Shown: positions 1-11,590, numbered from the stretch's first letter. The stretch is DNA of 64,000 nt from Ligula intestinalis (GCA_036362985.1 JAYGXS010000003.1:80924403-80988402), one strand, 5' to 3'. Numbers and translations: made by a program. Notes: a model not told the origin generated them from the letters alone.

Positions 1-605
1 AAAGCCGCCTATCGCTTAAAGTATTCATTAAATTAAAAATGCAAATAACTTTAACTAAACTATAACAAATAAAACTAAAAATAACCACAGGAAGCTACAG
101 ATGTCCGTGTTGGATGCGGTAATAAGCACAAATACGCCTACTGAGCTGCATATAGTAGTAATTAAAGTATAGCTGTTGTATCTCTCCTGTTGGCGGCTTG
201 CTCCAAAAGTACTGCGTTAAAAAATGATGGACATTGCCTTGGCACAGTTTATTCACTGGAACCGGGCGAATAATGGAGTCGACAGTGTGATGGATGCTGT
301 GCTCGGCCCTGGTACTGAGTCCGCTCCGTAGGGTGTCGTTTATCCTGCGGTATTCAAACTATCCTGTGTTGCTCAATGCTTGGTGCTGCCCTCGTCGCGT
401 GAATGAGAGCGGATTCGGTGGCTCCGTTGGTTTTTGACCTGATTTGAATATACTGCTCTATTGTTAAAATAAGCACCCATGTATTCACTAGACACTCTCC
501 GGTTTGCCGAAACACCGACTGGAATTCGGCTGTATCTGTCAATAATAAGTTAGTCAGTTTACAGCATTGTAGCATCCCTAATGTATTGTACTGTTTTGAT
601 TTTAG
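1..605. other. Non-coding, no gene seen
   Basis: Only short unrelated open frames on both strands and no recognisable domain. Because the next block (606) opens with a splice acceptor, this stretch is probably the end of an intron of the proline-rich gene. Confidence 0.5.
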
Positions 606-824
606 GTTGCCGCCCGCCAGAGTAGCCAGCTGACGTCCTCAGTGGCGCCGTTCCCCGCAGACAGGTCCTCCGTCAACGCAGGTCAACGATCAGATGGCAG
701 TGTTTCCGCCGCCACCACCTCGCACCTCTCCTCACGGTCTCTATTCCGCAAAAACCTACCGCCTCGCTTTCTTCGACGCCTACACGCTGAGCAGCAGGAA
801 AGGGAGATGAAGGAGAACTCTGTG
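606..824 (+). CDS. Proline-rich gene exon a
   Basis: 73 codons, phase 0 to 0. Acceptor TTTTAG ends at 605, donor GTGAGT begins at 825. Encodes Ser-rich sequence followed by a basic/amphipathic segment, PPRFLRRLHAEQQEREMKE. Confidence 0.65.
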
Positions 825-3800
825 GTGAGTGTCGCGTTAAGTAACTTCTTCCCTCGCTGCTTTGCTACATACAGATGTTATTTTTAAATGTCTAGAGCAA
901 GCTTTAAGGCCTCGTTCAACATCTCAGTTAACAAGTTGGGCGGAGTGTTTTGGGACGAATTTATTGTCTGCCTAACTTTTGTAGTTGTCTGGTCTGCTGT
1001 CTTTGTTGTCCCTTCAATAGTCAAGCGCACAGAATGGTAGCGCTAATATCATGCGACGGAGGTCCGACCTACTCTTCCTCATCCTTCTGTCTCTTTTCTT
1101 TTTTCTCTCCTACTCATCCATCTCCTTTCTTCCTCTTATTTCTCCCTCCTTCTCCTCCTCCGCCCTGCAAGTTCTCGTCCTACTCCTCCGTCGCTAAAAA
1201 TGGTCGGACTGCCGTGTGCGTGTATATCGGCTCCCCTTCTCCCCTTACTTTTCTTCCGTCCTATTCCTTCCTCCTCCTCCTCCTCCGCCCTGCGAGTTCT
1301 CGTCCTACTCCTCCGTCACTAAGAATGGTCGGACCGCCGTGTGCGTGTATATCGGCCCCAAAACCAGATTTGGAGTAAAATGTCCTTCCGTAGAAGGATT
1401 CCTCGGTCGTGGATATTGCACTGTTTCATTCCAGGAGAGGTGAATTAGTGCAATTTACGTACACGAGCTTATTCCTTTTGTCTTTTCTAACCCCCTTAAC
1501 GCTTAGCCAGAACACCACTTTGTCCATTTAGCGGCAATTTCAGGTTTTTATTAGTGTTCCTACTCGGTTCCGAGTATCAGTTTAGCAGCATTTGCCCACA
1601 GTGCAACGCTCATATTCTCCTTCCTTTAAAGAATCTGACTCGTTTGGATCAACCCGCGCCGCTGGCGCTGAAGGAATCGGAGGGTGGTTTCCTGGAGCCC
1701 GCGCCTCTGACCAGCCCTCAGATGCCTTTCAACATGCAGCCCACCGTAAGTTGTGCGCCCTCGTCCCCATTTCCATCTTTTAAATGCACTTGCAGTCTAC
1801 ACTTATTCGTTTGCTTTCAGGCCGCTTTATTGTCTTGATCGTGTTCACATGCAGTTCCTTCACTGCTACGCACAGTTCCGTTGTGCCAGTGCGTGATGTG
1901 GCTTAGGATGGCGTTACTGCCCCTCGTCAGCCTTGATCAGAGCACGCGAGCCAGTCGTCCAGAAATTGCGATGAACCGTGGTTCGCTGGTCACCGTTTGC
2001 GTCGAGAGTTTTGGCTTCCTGTGGTTCCTTTTTGGCGCACCTATTTAAGGTTCCAAGATTGTGTCATATGATGGCGGCGGCTGAGACTGAATTTTGTGAC
2101 TGGAAACATTCTCAATGATCTATGAATGACTCACCATGCATTTGCGGCAGTCGGCGAAAAGGCCAAAGCAGCTGAGTCATGCCCACAGTCAAGCCGCCTG
2201 AGGTACGTTACGCCCTCATACCAGCCGCCCATGCCGTGAGCCGAGCAAACGAGATGAACACCCACATAGCGGGGGCAGTGATCGTAGTCGTGATGAGTCT
2301 AGAATGTCTGGTCGCACACTATGCGTTAGGAATATTCTGGTAAGACCGGAGCCATTTAAATATGCCGGAGGGGACAAGCAAAAGGGCCCCGCAAGCTCCA
2401 CTGTCTTTATGTGCTGTTGAATAACGCCATTGCTTATCAGAAACGCTCTCTTGGCCTCTTCTGCCTATTAGTCGGGTCAGAACAGTCTGGGATATGACAG
2501 AGACTGAAATTCTTGCGAGAGGTGATAATCGTTTGAGTCGCGAGCTACTGGAATTATCTTTCACGGGACTGCAGTCTAAATAAGTGCAATGAGCTGTCCA
2601 ACGCGTACTCAGGGCTAAGGATCAGTTTGGTCACAGCAATTCGCCGCTCAGAGAACACAGAGGCCGACGCGTCGTCTAATGGCCGAGCAGTTAACACGCT
2701 CAAGTCTGGCATGGGTGATGAAAGTTCAGTAGGTCACGACCCGCACGCCAGCCGTCACGCAATTAGCACACAAGCGGGCAACTATCCTCGATAAGTATGC
2801 AGTAGTATTTCGACTGTAGTCTCTAAATACTGTAACTCTGTTTCTGCTATTGTCACCGATGCTGGGTTGGCGATGGATTTCCAACCGTCAATTTTGTTGT
2901 AGCGGTGCTCAAGGCCGCAATATTCGCCTGTAGGGTCGACGTCAGTTTTGTCACCAACTGAGTCGATTTTCTGTAACGGTGTCCAAGACCGTCTAACTAC
3001 GCCACGTGTGAGCCCCAAAGCGATAGAGAGAAAGAGAAAACACGACAAGAAGTGGACTAAGGTAGAAGTCTCAGAGCAAATATAGTGCAGCATACTTAAG
3101 ATCAAGCGAATGCATATGTACAAGGTTGGACCAATTGAGTGGTAGTCACAAGAAAGTCATGATTTCATTGGCTGGGTGCGTCATGAGAGTTGGCATGTTA
3201 ATCTACCACTTGGCAAGAGTTGAGCGTAGGCGTCAGACAATGCACTGTGGACGGACAGGTGGTTATCTGGCTTGCATTGGAATCCTGCGCAACCGTGCCA
3301 CCGCCATTTGTACGTCATTGCATGCACTCTGCGTGGATTGACCGGAACGGACGCTTGGCGTGGGAACGTCGTTCGGCAGCATGCACTTAAGCGGGCCCGT
3401 AATAAATTTAATAAAATTCGTGTTCCAGTGATTACATCTGCCCATGGTATTTGCTCTCTGTCCCCAACCATGCCTTAAGGTATTCGCGTTGCGAGGCTTC
3501 TGCAGACCGCTCCACCATGCGCCATCTATGAACGCACCGTGTAACCCTTACGTAGACTAGCAAACTCTCTGTCTTCGCGGAGACAGATACTGTCTGACCA
3601 TCACACCCTGAGACACCCTGAGCGGTGTGATCGTCTCCTGTGTTTGTAGGACTAATTGCCGAATATGTCGGTAAGGATATTAGCTTAGGAATGGAAACCG
3701 GTCACGATTTCCGTATCGTTCATCACATTATCGAGTAGCTTCGGTCACTCACGCTGAGTTTCGTTTGTTGGATTGCGAGTCCAAGTCCCTGCGATGACAG

Positions 3801-6800
3801 TTTAATTGTCGTTTCTGACCATATCCACCGTCTGCGCCACAATAATGTAGGGGCGGGGCGGGGGGTAGTGACTCGCGCGTAAATGTGTTTATAATAATAG
3901 TAGATTTGTGCAACACCTATTTTTGTTTTAAAATAATGATAACTTGTTCGATCTCCATCTGTACGGTGATACCTGTAAAAATTCGTAGTAGTTATTGCAA
4001 CTGACTTAATCGCAATAACAGACCCTTCCTAGTCATCTACTTCGCATAGAAAACTTCTGCGGATTCTTCTGGCTCCTCGCATCTCCTTCTTTGCCTACCT
4101 ATTTCAGTTTGAACCGACTCCTCAGCAGTATCCATGTCCGCCGGCGGGCACGGCCTCCAACGCGGCTGCCTTTATGTCGGCTCCGCCGAAAAGACCCCTC
4201 TTTCCGTCTACTGCTTTCCCACCGGGCGCTTTTCCGCCCGACGGACCAGCTGTCTTCTCGCCTGCAATGCCACCGCCGCCGATGCCCTTGACGCGGCCAC
4301 CACCGTCACCTCTGACCTCTGCCCCGGGCGCTGCTGGTGGTTACAAGTGGCCACCGGCTACTTGGCTGCAGCCGGGGCTCTCGGTCCAGCCGTGAGTAAT
4401 ACTGTTTTTCCCCCGCGCACTCCTCATAACTGACGATGATCATTAAAGGCGGAATAAGGCTATCTGCACAGACAAGGGAGGCAGGAATGACCATTAAGGC
4501 GTCACCAGCCAGCCATACTCAACCCCAGCGATGGTGACTCCGAGGCTCGAACCCGCGATCTGTGTACTAGAAGCCCGGTACGCTAACCACGGCGCCACGG
4601 GCTCGTTGCCTTACTGGCTTCGATCCGGAATATACACAATAATAAACATGTGCTCACCCATTGATAACGGAAATCACTCTTCCCGTTGTGTTTTGGGGTT
4701 CAATTTCGAGTTTCACCAGTAGCAGAATGGGACGGATGAGCTTTATAGCCGATCCATCTATATTTCAGTTCTTCGAAGGAACTTTTCGCAGATTAGATTG
4801 GCTCATTTGATTGAAGAGAAAAAGATACTGTCGGGACATGAGCCGGACCAAATGCTGGCAACATTCGGAGGCTTTCCTAAGGCGTCGAGCGTATCCAAAT
4901 GTCTTTGTTTGTTAGCTCTGACCGCAAAAATGCGATTACTGTCCACGCGAGATGACCTTTACCTCTGGAGAGGAAACAGATGCATGCGCTTGCTCACGCG
5001 CACCACTGGTCGTAGGCGCCCTAATGTGCCAATCAGGCTACAACCGAACGTGCACTAGACATTCTCCTATAAGACACTGTCTCCCAGACACAGAAAGAGT
5101 TGCAACAGCGAACGCGAAGCATCGCCAGTCCGCTCCCAATGCCGGGGCTTGCCCCCGAGGCTGGACAAAGAGTGCGCTGGAGATCAACCAGCGGCAACAG
5201 CCACCCGAAACAGCTCCTCCGGGTTTGGTGCACAATAAATCCTCTTCTCGGTGGACTCAAAATTTACGCCCTTCCTATTGTGTTCTTCCTTGGGGATTTC
5301 AACGGGATGTAATTCAACGGGGACACACGTAAGATGTCACCGTTAGTACTCAAAGTGTCGTCCTTATAACAGATACAATCGCTGAAACAAGAGGTTTATT
5401 GCCTTGACGTTTGGCGTTATGTTGAGAAGCCTTCATCAGAGTTAATCGTAGAATAAGATAATACATGCACAAATTAGGTGATATATGTACAGATTACGCA
5501 GTATTTGTACTTCGTAGCGGCCGCGCGACCGCATGCGCACTTAAATTACGTATCCACCACTGGGAGTTGTATTTAGTGCGGTGATGGCTTCGCAGTCCGC
5601 TTTCGAGTCATAAATTACCGCAACTTCGTCATCCGTGTTGGATGCGGGCTTGATAATTACGCTGTCGTTGCTAGTGTGCACGTTACCGCTGATGAAGACC
5701 TCTCAACAGGATCCGAAGCGTCCGGCCAATTAACTTTTTCCTTTTCTTCTTCTTTTTCTTTTGCTTCTTTTTCTTCTTCTTTGTCTTCTTATTCTTCTTC
5801 TTCAAGCGATCGCATCTTCTTCCGATGTGCCTTCTAGAACTCGGATATTCGCTTCTGTCATTTGATTTTAGTTCAGTTGGCCATACCATTAGCTACACTA
5901 AAACCTCTCCCTAGCTTTTGTGGAATGTTGATTTCTTAGGCAGCATGGCTTGCCCCTTGTTTCAATGACCAGCTCAGTAATCTCTGCATGTGTAAGAGCA
6001 TGGGCTGTCGGGCGGGGGGGGTGACTTGTCTAGCCTCAGTCGAAATCATAATCTCGAATAGTGCAAAAGGATCCTAGTTAAGCATTATGCTGTGCACTGG
6101 CGGGGATGTGTTTCGTCGCATCAGATATCTCAAATGTGCTCTGCCCCAGCGTGTGCACTGTAGACTGCCTATCTGTTTCCCTAAGTCTGGCATTCCTATT
6201 GGTCGATTTGGGCAGCCAGCCACCTATACAGGCGCTTCTTAAAGAGACCGGCTAGGCTCCCATTTCGAGTCATATGGAGCCTCAATGAACCGCCCCGATA
6301 AGCCTCCTTACCGTTTTCCATCCCCATGCACCGCCTCCCGATGTGCGTCATTTCCTTGCATCTGCCTTATCCCTCGTAAACCTCACCTTCCGTGTGATTG
6401 TATTTTTTGGTGACTGCGGATTCGCGGGAGTGACCGAAGCTCCCCGATTTACACCCTCCCCCCTCATTGCTAGTTAACTACAGCCCCAATGCATCATTAC
6501 TCTCCTGTTTGGTCGAAAGGTAGTGTTTACTAATTTAAAATTTCAAGAGTTGGCCTTTGTGAATGAGAACAGGTAGTCATTATCATTGGGCGTTGGGCTC
6601 TGTAGACCTCTACGGGTTGTATTCCTTTCCCCTCAGTCGCAAGGCGTTGCCTACCTTCCATCCTCACTAATTAATATGCGGTCAATTTGTGCTGTCCATG
6701 CCCGTAGGCTTTATTGTTCTCTTTCCGGTTTCAGACCGCAGCCGCCAGTTACGTGGTATAACGGCGACATGTTTCTTCCAAATCCGGGCATGAATTTTGC

Positions 6801-6846
6801 GCACAGTTCAACTGCCGACTATGCCGACCGGCCTCAAATGCTTCCA
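606..6846 (+). CDS. Proline-rich protein gene, four internal exons, ends not found
   Basis: Four exons (606-824, 1602-1745, 4126-4391, 6735-6846) join in a single open frame of about 247 codons; every junction has an AG acceptor and a GTRAGT-type donor and the phases agree (0, 0, 2, 0). The product starts with a Ser/Arg/Gln-rich part containing PPRFLRRLHAEQQ, then passes into a Pro/Met-rich low-complexity stretch (PAMPPPPMPLTRPPP) and an aromatic tail (VTWYNGDMFLPNPGMNF). No enzyme domain, signal peptide or membrane segment is visible. The first exon opens with an acceptor and the last closes with a donor, so the gene extends both ways; I found no convincing next exon. Such sequences occur in RNA-associated and scaffold proteins (for example PRRC2-like proteins have PPRF motifs), but the family is not identified. 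Phase agreement across three introns is the main evidence that this is a real gene. Confidence 0.65.
1105..1360 (+). repeat. Two-copy 125-bp tandem repeat, pyrimidine-rich
   Basis: The block containing CGCCCTGC at 1161 recurs at 1286 (period 125 bp) with few differences, ending in GTGTGCGTGTATATCGG in both copies. The CT-rich first half of each unit creates long open frames that are repeat artefacts. It lies in the intron between exons a and b. Confidence 0.8.
1602..1745 (+). CDS. Proline-rich gene exon b
   Basis: 48 codons, phase 0 to 0; acceptor CCCACAG ends at 1601, donor GTAAGT begins at 1746. An alternative in-frame acceptor ends at 1580. Another overlapping frame is also open, but only this one continues into exon c without a phase clash. 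Ends in PQMPFNMQPT. Confidence 0.6.
1746..4125. other. Intron, no gene or element recognised
   Basis: No coherent coding frame. A short G-rich run lies near 3849-3867. Several small overlapping open frames at 3126-3478 on both strands look like chance. Confidence 0.5.
4126..4391 (+). CDS. Proline-rich gene exon c
   Basis: 266 bp, phase 0 start and phase 2 end. Acceptor CTCCTCAG ends at 4125, donor GTGAGT begins at 4392. Reads QYPCPPAGTASNAAAF then a run of Pro/Met/Phe repeats. The split final codon (CC) is completed by the first base of exon d. Confidence 0.7.
4500..4605 (-). repeat. tRNA-derived SINE head
   Basis: On the minus strand a tRNA-like block has an A-box-like TGGTTAGCGTACCGG and a B-box-like GGGTTCGAGCC, followed by TTGAGTATGGCTGGCTGG. 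The same trailing sequence follows B-box-like motifs at 7597-7665 and 7787-7858, so the three are one dispersed family. Not a functional tRNA: the acceptor ends do not pair well. Confidence 0.55.
5376..5450 (-). repeat. Dispersed repeat with hammerhead-like core
   Basis: The minus strand reads CTGATGA, then GGC...GCC that can pair, then AAACGTC (5406-5440), followed by an A/T-rich AATAAA-type tail and CAGCGATTG. Homologous blocks lie near 8255, 11316, 28972, 34493 and 45345. The CTGATGA...GAAACGTC order is that of a type I hammerhead ribozyme with a minimal helix III. Confidence 0.55.
5734..5804 (+). repeat. CTT-rich pyrimidine microsatellite
   Basis: Near-continuous TTC/TTCTTT repeats. The lysine-rich open frame on the other strand is a by-product of this. 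Confidence 0.8.
6735..6846 (+). CDS. Proline-rich gene exon d
   Basis: 112 bp, beginning with the third base of a split Pro codon and ending in phase 0. Acceptor GGTTTCAG ends at 6734, donor GTGAGT begins at 6847. Reads PQPPVTWYNGDMFLPNPG and ends DRPQMLP. The exact phase match with exon c, 2.3 kb away, argues that both belong to one transcript. Confidence 0.65.
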
Positions 6847-7596
6847 GTGAGTTTACTTCTTCAGTGTATCTTGTCATTCGCTGTCAGCAGTATCCTTTTT
6901 TTTCATTTAACTTCCCGTTCGCGTTTCGTCTTCAAACTGTCAGTAGCAGATGCAGCAGGTGCAATTATTGACACTTGCGCGTTTATCTCTTTTGTTGAAT
7001 CCGTTTTTGGTTTTCAAAATGTTCATGGATACATTAAAAAGTTTCTGACAAACACGCGTAGTTCTCAATGCAGAAAAAGAGTACCGTCGAAAACAAGTGA
7101 TACTGGGTAGACCATTTCTCACCTATTAGCCGGTGTGTTGTTATTTACCATATTGACAGCCCAGGTACTGCCTGCTGTCGCTGCTTGACAAAGCTGCGAG
7201 GGGTCCTTTTCATCAGTTTATTCAGTCTGCCTGCAGACCTTGAATAAACTGATAGTTACCAAACACAGAAATTAATTTCGAAGGAAATTAGAAAGCTGAC
7301 ACTTCAAAACCGGTAAATAAACCAGAAACCAAACAGGGAAAGCTAGGGGACCCACTTATAGGCAAGACCCCTTGCAGCTGTGTCAAGCAGTGGCATAGTA
7401 CCGGCGACACACGTGTCTGGGTCTTTTAGCTATTACCGTGGCTGTCGATATGGCAAATTACAACACAATGGCTTACAAGTTTGAAATGGCCAACCCAGCA
7501 TTACTTGCTTTTGACGGTACTCTTTTTCTGCATAGAGAATCGTTCGTGTTTTCCAGCATTTTTTCAACAAACTTAAAAAGCTTAGAATATTAGCCA

Positions 7597-7665
7597 TTGT
7601 TAGCCAACCATACTCAATCCCGAGTCTGGGTGATTAAGGATTCGAGCCAGAATTTTTTGCTAAGT
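7597..7665 (-). repeat. tRNA-derived SINE remnant, copy 1
   Basis: Minus strand has a B-box-like GGCTCGAATCC followed by GATTGAGTATGGTTGGCTA, matching the tail of the SINE at 4500-4605. A second remnant lies about 190 bp downstream. Confidence 0.45.
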
Positions 7666-7786
7666 GTTTTTTTTCAAAAATGCATCCTAAAATTCCTGAT
7701 AAATGTGAGTAGTTCTATATATGCGAAAAAAAGCACGGTCAGAGGCAAGGGATATTGTGTTTGTCGTTTCAGATTTATTAGGCATC

Positions 7787-7858
7787 ATTAGCTAGCCATG
7801 CTTAGTCTCGCGTCCGGGTAATTTAGGATTCGAATGAGGATTCTTTGCTAATTGGGTA
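7787..7858 (-). repeat. tRNA-derived SINE remnant, copy 2
   Basis: Minus strand has ATTCGAATCC followed by ACTAAGCATGGCTAGCTA. Same family and orientation as the copy at 7597-7665, more diverged. Confidence 0.4.
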
Positions 7859-8254
7859 AGGAATTGTCCAACGTTTTACTTTTGAGTCGCAGGGCATATG
7901 CTCCGCCAGTTATATTTATTAATATTCATTACTATAAGAGCGGCGTCCTGCAACCCCCTTGCGACTGATAAGCCTTAAAGGGCCATTCCAGTCTACCTTG
8001 TATTTTTCGATACTCCTCTCTACATATTACGTGTCGTGATGAGACTACGGCTTAACAGTGCACACTCGACCTGGTTGGCAACAAGTGTCTATTAGGCTCC
8101 CATCGAGCCCAACACACTTACATACATACAGCTTGGTATCTGGTTGGACGAAGTGTTCTCAGGCTTCACAGGGAAGAGACCGGGAGAAGAAAAATAGGAG
8201 ACAAAAATGAATCAGTTTTCTGTAGTCCGTGCAGGTTGGCGCAACGATGGGTGA

Positions 8255-8345
8255 GTAAGATGCGATCACTGGAACAAGGACTTTATTTTCCTGACGTTTT
8301 GGATTCCCTCGGGAATCCGAGGGAACAACTGAGATGTAGAGGAGG
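8255..8345 (-). repeat. Dispersed repeat related to hammerhead-like family
   Basis: Plus-strand GCGATCACTGGAACAAGGA then TTTATTTTCCTGACGTTTT matches the family framework at 5376, 34493 and 45345. The core here is altered, with an inserted palindrome CCCTCGGGAATCCGAGGG, so a ribozyme fold is unlikely for this copy. Confidence 0.5.
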
Positions 8346-8543
8346 GGAGATAGATCCACCGTAGGGAGGTTTGGTGTAGCAGACCTTGGCCGCCGTGAGG
8401 GCGGGTGGGAACGCGGTCAAGGACGCGTCTGCTGTGGCACCTGTGGGGAGAATGTATTATGCACAGAACCCCCGGTTGCTATCATAGGCAGCAACGAACA
8501 CTCGCGAAGCCAAGGCTAGTCTTGAATCCATCCAGTCCAGCCT

Positions 8544-8562
8544 GAGAGAGAGAGAGAGAGAG
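8544..8562 (+). repeat. (GA)n microsatellite
   Basis: Nine to ten uninterrupted GA units. Confidence 0.95.
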
Positions 8563-9284
8563 TAAGATTGCAGTGGCAACTGCTCTGATATCTCTTAGAG
8601 CAGGTTCAAGTGGTCTTCAATCGAGGGTTTTGTAAACTGGACAGAGTCAAAAAATGCTACCGATTTTACCCGTCCAACTTACCCGCTCGTACGGAACCTG
8701 ATTGGCAAACCTCCAGTCGAAACTGAGAGCAGGTTGGTCCTACCCAGACATAGAATTAACTTCCCTTATCCCAAGTGCCAGTAACCTGGCCAACCGGAGG
8801 ACAAGTTGGAAAGCAATTGCTGGCGCGGTCCAAGTTCTCTGTCTAGCGTAAGCCTCGTAAATACAACCGTGTCTGGAGAAGACGCCTGCGCGCAGTACCT
8901 ATCACTTACGAGCCAATTTACCAACTTCTCTCTTTCACATCTCCGACGACCTGGTATGTAACAAGATAATGCCCAGACAGCCAGAGGCTTTGACTAGCGA
9001 GGTCCCTAAGAATACCAAGGTAATATTCCGAAAATATACGTTTTTGACCCTGCAACTTCATGATATTTGCATATTTCGGCTCGGAACCCTTACACCTAAA
9101 ATATGCAGGCCGAGGTCTAATGACTGATTCGTAAGCGCTTGGTACGTTTTCAAGAATTTATCATTAATAATAATAGACGTAAAGATGGTTTGTATTGTCG
9201 GCTAAATAGGACAAGGAAATAGGCACCACCCACAAGGCATATGGCTATGCACCTAATTCCAGGGCAAATAGATTTAGCAAGAAG

Positions 9285-9370
9285 GTGAGCGTTAGGGATA
9301 TGTTTAGGGTTAGGTTCAAGGTTGTAATTAAGGTTAGGCTTGGGATCCGGATAATGTAAAGGGCTATGCT
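9285..9370 (+). repeat. Degenerate TTAGGG-like tract
   Basis: Several spaced TTAGGGTTAGG-like words (for example TTTAGGGTTAGGTTC). Similar degenerate tracts lie at 38716-38935 and, on the other strand, at 41229-41345. Confidence 0.5.
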
Positions 9371-9905
9371 TTGGGTTCTTGTTAACTGTAAATATTAAGT
9401 TTACCATAGGAGTAGTTTCAAAGAATATGAGGGAGGTAGCACTACCTGTTAACCCACAGTAATTGCAAGCAACAGTCAGTTATGAAGAGAGGATCACGTC
9501 CGATCCTTTGCAGTCCTCATGAAAACCCATTTAACAAGCAATACAAAAGTTGTACGCATCTACTGCGGCAACAAACACAGCGGTGTGGCATATACCCTAA
9601 AAAAAGGTAAGTGCACATGGGCATCACGGAAGTCGATGGGTGGCAGACAAAGGCCCCGCCTTCATTTCTCTCAACTTTTTTAATCGCGAGTGAAGGCGGA
9701 CGAAGATAACAAGCGAAAGGATGAACAGCGTTGCCAATGAAACAAACATACAAATAAATCTGTTCAAGCCAGAATGGGGGCAGACTAGTGTGGACGCTAT
9801 TGCTGTGACGGGTCAAATAGTCCTTCAACGAAGACACAGTGTGAAGGAAAGGCAATTGATCAAGCCCGACTTCACACAGGAAGCGTGTGCGTTCTCAACA
9901 GCGGC

Positions 9906-10005
9906 NNNNNNNNNNNNNNNNNNNNNNNNNNNNNNNNNNNNNNNNNNNNNNNNNNNNNNNNNNNNNNNNNNNNNNNNNNNNNNNNNNNNNNNNNNNNNNN
10001 NNNNN
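9906..10005. other. Assembly gap of 100 N
   Basis: Exactly 100 N, a conventional placeholder. Order and distance across it are not proven by the sequence, and open frames spanning it are artefacts. Confidence 0.99.
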
Positions 10006-11310
10006 CTGTGGTACCCCAAGGGTTCCAGGTGTGTCACGTGTAGTGGTCCGTGCTTTATCGGCCGGTGGGGTGGCGTGTTCAAGTGGCGCTTAGGCAGCCG
10101 TGACTGTTTGGATGCACATGTGTGTGTAGGAGTGTAGGTCGGTCAAGTGTCCGTAGGTCAGCTAGTCCGAGACCACTATTCGCTGTCAAGTTGTATGGCC
10201 GCCGGACAGAACAATGTAATTTATAAACTAGCTTTAGAATCGCCCTCCATTAGTACAAATATTTTCCCGTGAGAATGTTAGCCATCAGCCAGCATGGACG
10301 CTAATTCCTATTTACTCCTTTTGGCTCAGTGAGTTATTCACTAACGCAGCAGCATATGCTGACGGCGTACAGCGGGAAAAGCTGAACCTTAGGTAGGCTT
10401 TCTGAAGTGCCTATCTCTGTGGCTTAACACACATTCTTGAACTGTTTGTACCCGGCTGCCTTTGTGGAGACCAATAATGTATCTAGTTAACACGACCGCC
10501 TTGCAAAATTTGTTCTTGTATCATATTGCCCCCTTATGTCTCCTGAAGCCTATTAAAACCTCATCGAAGGCGTCACCCCACCACTCATTATCACCCTCGT
10601 CACAACCACCATCCTCTCCTTTCTCCTCTTCGTAATATTCATTATAGTCTGTAGGACCACATGCCGCATTCGGAACTAATTCCAGTGAATTTACGCTTCT
10701 TTGTATTTCTGTTTTAGCCGCGTCAACCTCCATTTCAATGAAACGAATCCGCATCTGACGTCATTAGTGTTCACTCTGCGCGTTAGAGAGAGTCTAAAGG
10801 CTGGAATGCTCGCAATTTGAGTGTTATCGCGCAACCGCTCCAGCCGGTTGAGGACAGAAAAAGCGTGTCTGGGGTGCACAGCCCCCGACCCCACCCCCAC
10901 CGATGTGCGCAGGAATTCGTGTTCTAATGTGGTGTCTGCCTGGATCGTCATACCTCCTGCTTCCCTCAAAAGGTCCGGATGCCACTCGCCAATCCCTCCA
11001 ACTTGATACAGCTACTACGCTTCTTTTGTTAAGTGCATTAATTCATACTGTCCTGTTATATTTGTTAAAACTCTCCACTTTCTTCCAACTGTTTTTGTCT
11101 GCATCCGGGGTCTTGGGATGGTCTGAGGGGCATAATTTGATTCTACTTGGGTGACAAAGAATTCGGGTAAATCATACCTCCCGTGATTCTACTGCAGTAT
11201 GTGGTTTCTTAGGCATTTTGAATACAGACAGGTCTCTAACAGCCTGGTTGGATTGTCCGTTCAAGGTTGTTTCCTCTAGCACTTTGGTTGAAGAACCTAA
11301 CTAACTAAAC
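10006..11310. other. Non-coding, no gene seen
   Basis: Short overlapping open frames on both strands, no splice-consistent exon and no recognised domain. Confidence 0.5.
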
Positions 11311-11315
11311 AATAT

Positions 11316-11374
11316 GTTTATTCGCCTGACGTTTCGATATCCGTCGCGGATATCGAAACGTCAGGCGAATAAAC
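11316..11374. repeat. Perfect palindrome, 28-bp arms and 3-base loop
   Basis: Left arm 11316-11343 and right arm 11347-11374 are exact reverse complements around TCG. Each arm is part of the hammerhead-like repeat (TTTATTCGCCTGACGTTTCG), so this is a fold-back of two half-repeats meeting head to head. Confidence 0.9.
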
Positions 11375-11590
11375 ATTGTCCCAGCGATCGAGTCTTCTTC
11401 TTCTTCTCAATTGCTTCCTGGGACATGGATGTGCGCTTGTATTGGCTTCTTCTTGATTACCAAATATTAGGCCTGCCGCGGCCTTTCTCATTATTGACAA
11501 TCGGGCTGCAACTCTTCCCCCCTTAATGCTGCTTCTACAAGACGCACGCATGATAGAATGGGATGATCTTTTCTCCACTCCCTGCACCTC
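11347..11590 (-). repeat. Hammerhead-family repeat, long minus-strand copy
   Basis: Reading the minus strand, a region with GCAGCATTAAGG and TTGCAGCCCGATT leads to CTTCTTC-rich sequence and then to the palindrome arm. The part at 11430-11590 matches 12178-12340 in inverted orientation, with conserved words such as CATGCGTGCGTCT and GTAGAAGCAGCATTAA. Confidence 0.65.

Larger units (their letters stand above)
6847..9905. other. Non-coding with repeat remnants up to the assembly gap
   Basis: Holds two degenerate tRNA-like SINE heads, a hammerhead-like repeat, a GA microsatellite and degenerate TTAGGG-like sequence, listed separately. No exon with good splice sites and a matching phase was found. 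Confidence 0.5.

Noticed and set aside
950..1443. Two overlapping plus-strand open frames of 142 and 75 codons
   Set aside because: They are created by a CT-rich 125-bp tandem repeat in an intron; no domain.
4530..4605. Genuine tRNA gene
   Set aside because: A- and B-box-like words only; acceptor and anticodon stems do not pair, and related copies are dispersed, so it is SINE-derived.
6951..6962. Possible 9-base microexon (ATGCAGCAG between AG and GT)
   Set aside because: Too short to support; such patterns are common by chance.
9721..10137. Open frames crossing the N run
   Set aside because: Translation runs through 100 N; meaningless.
10521..10969. Two overlapping minus-strand frames of 77 and 92 codons
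   Set aside because: Acidic low-complexity content, no domain, shadowed by plus-strand frames.
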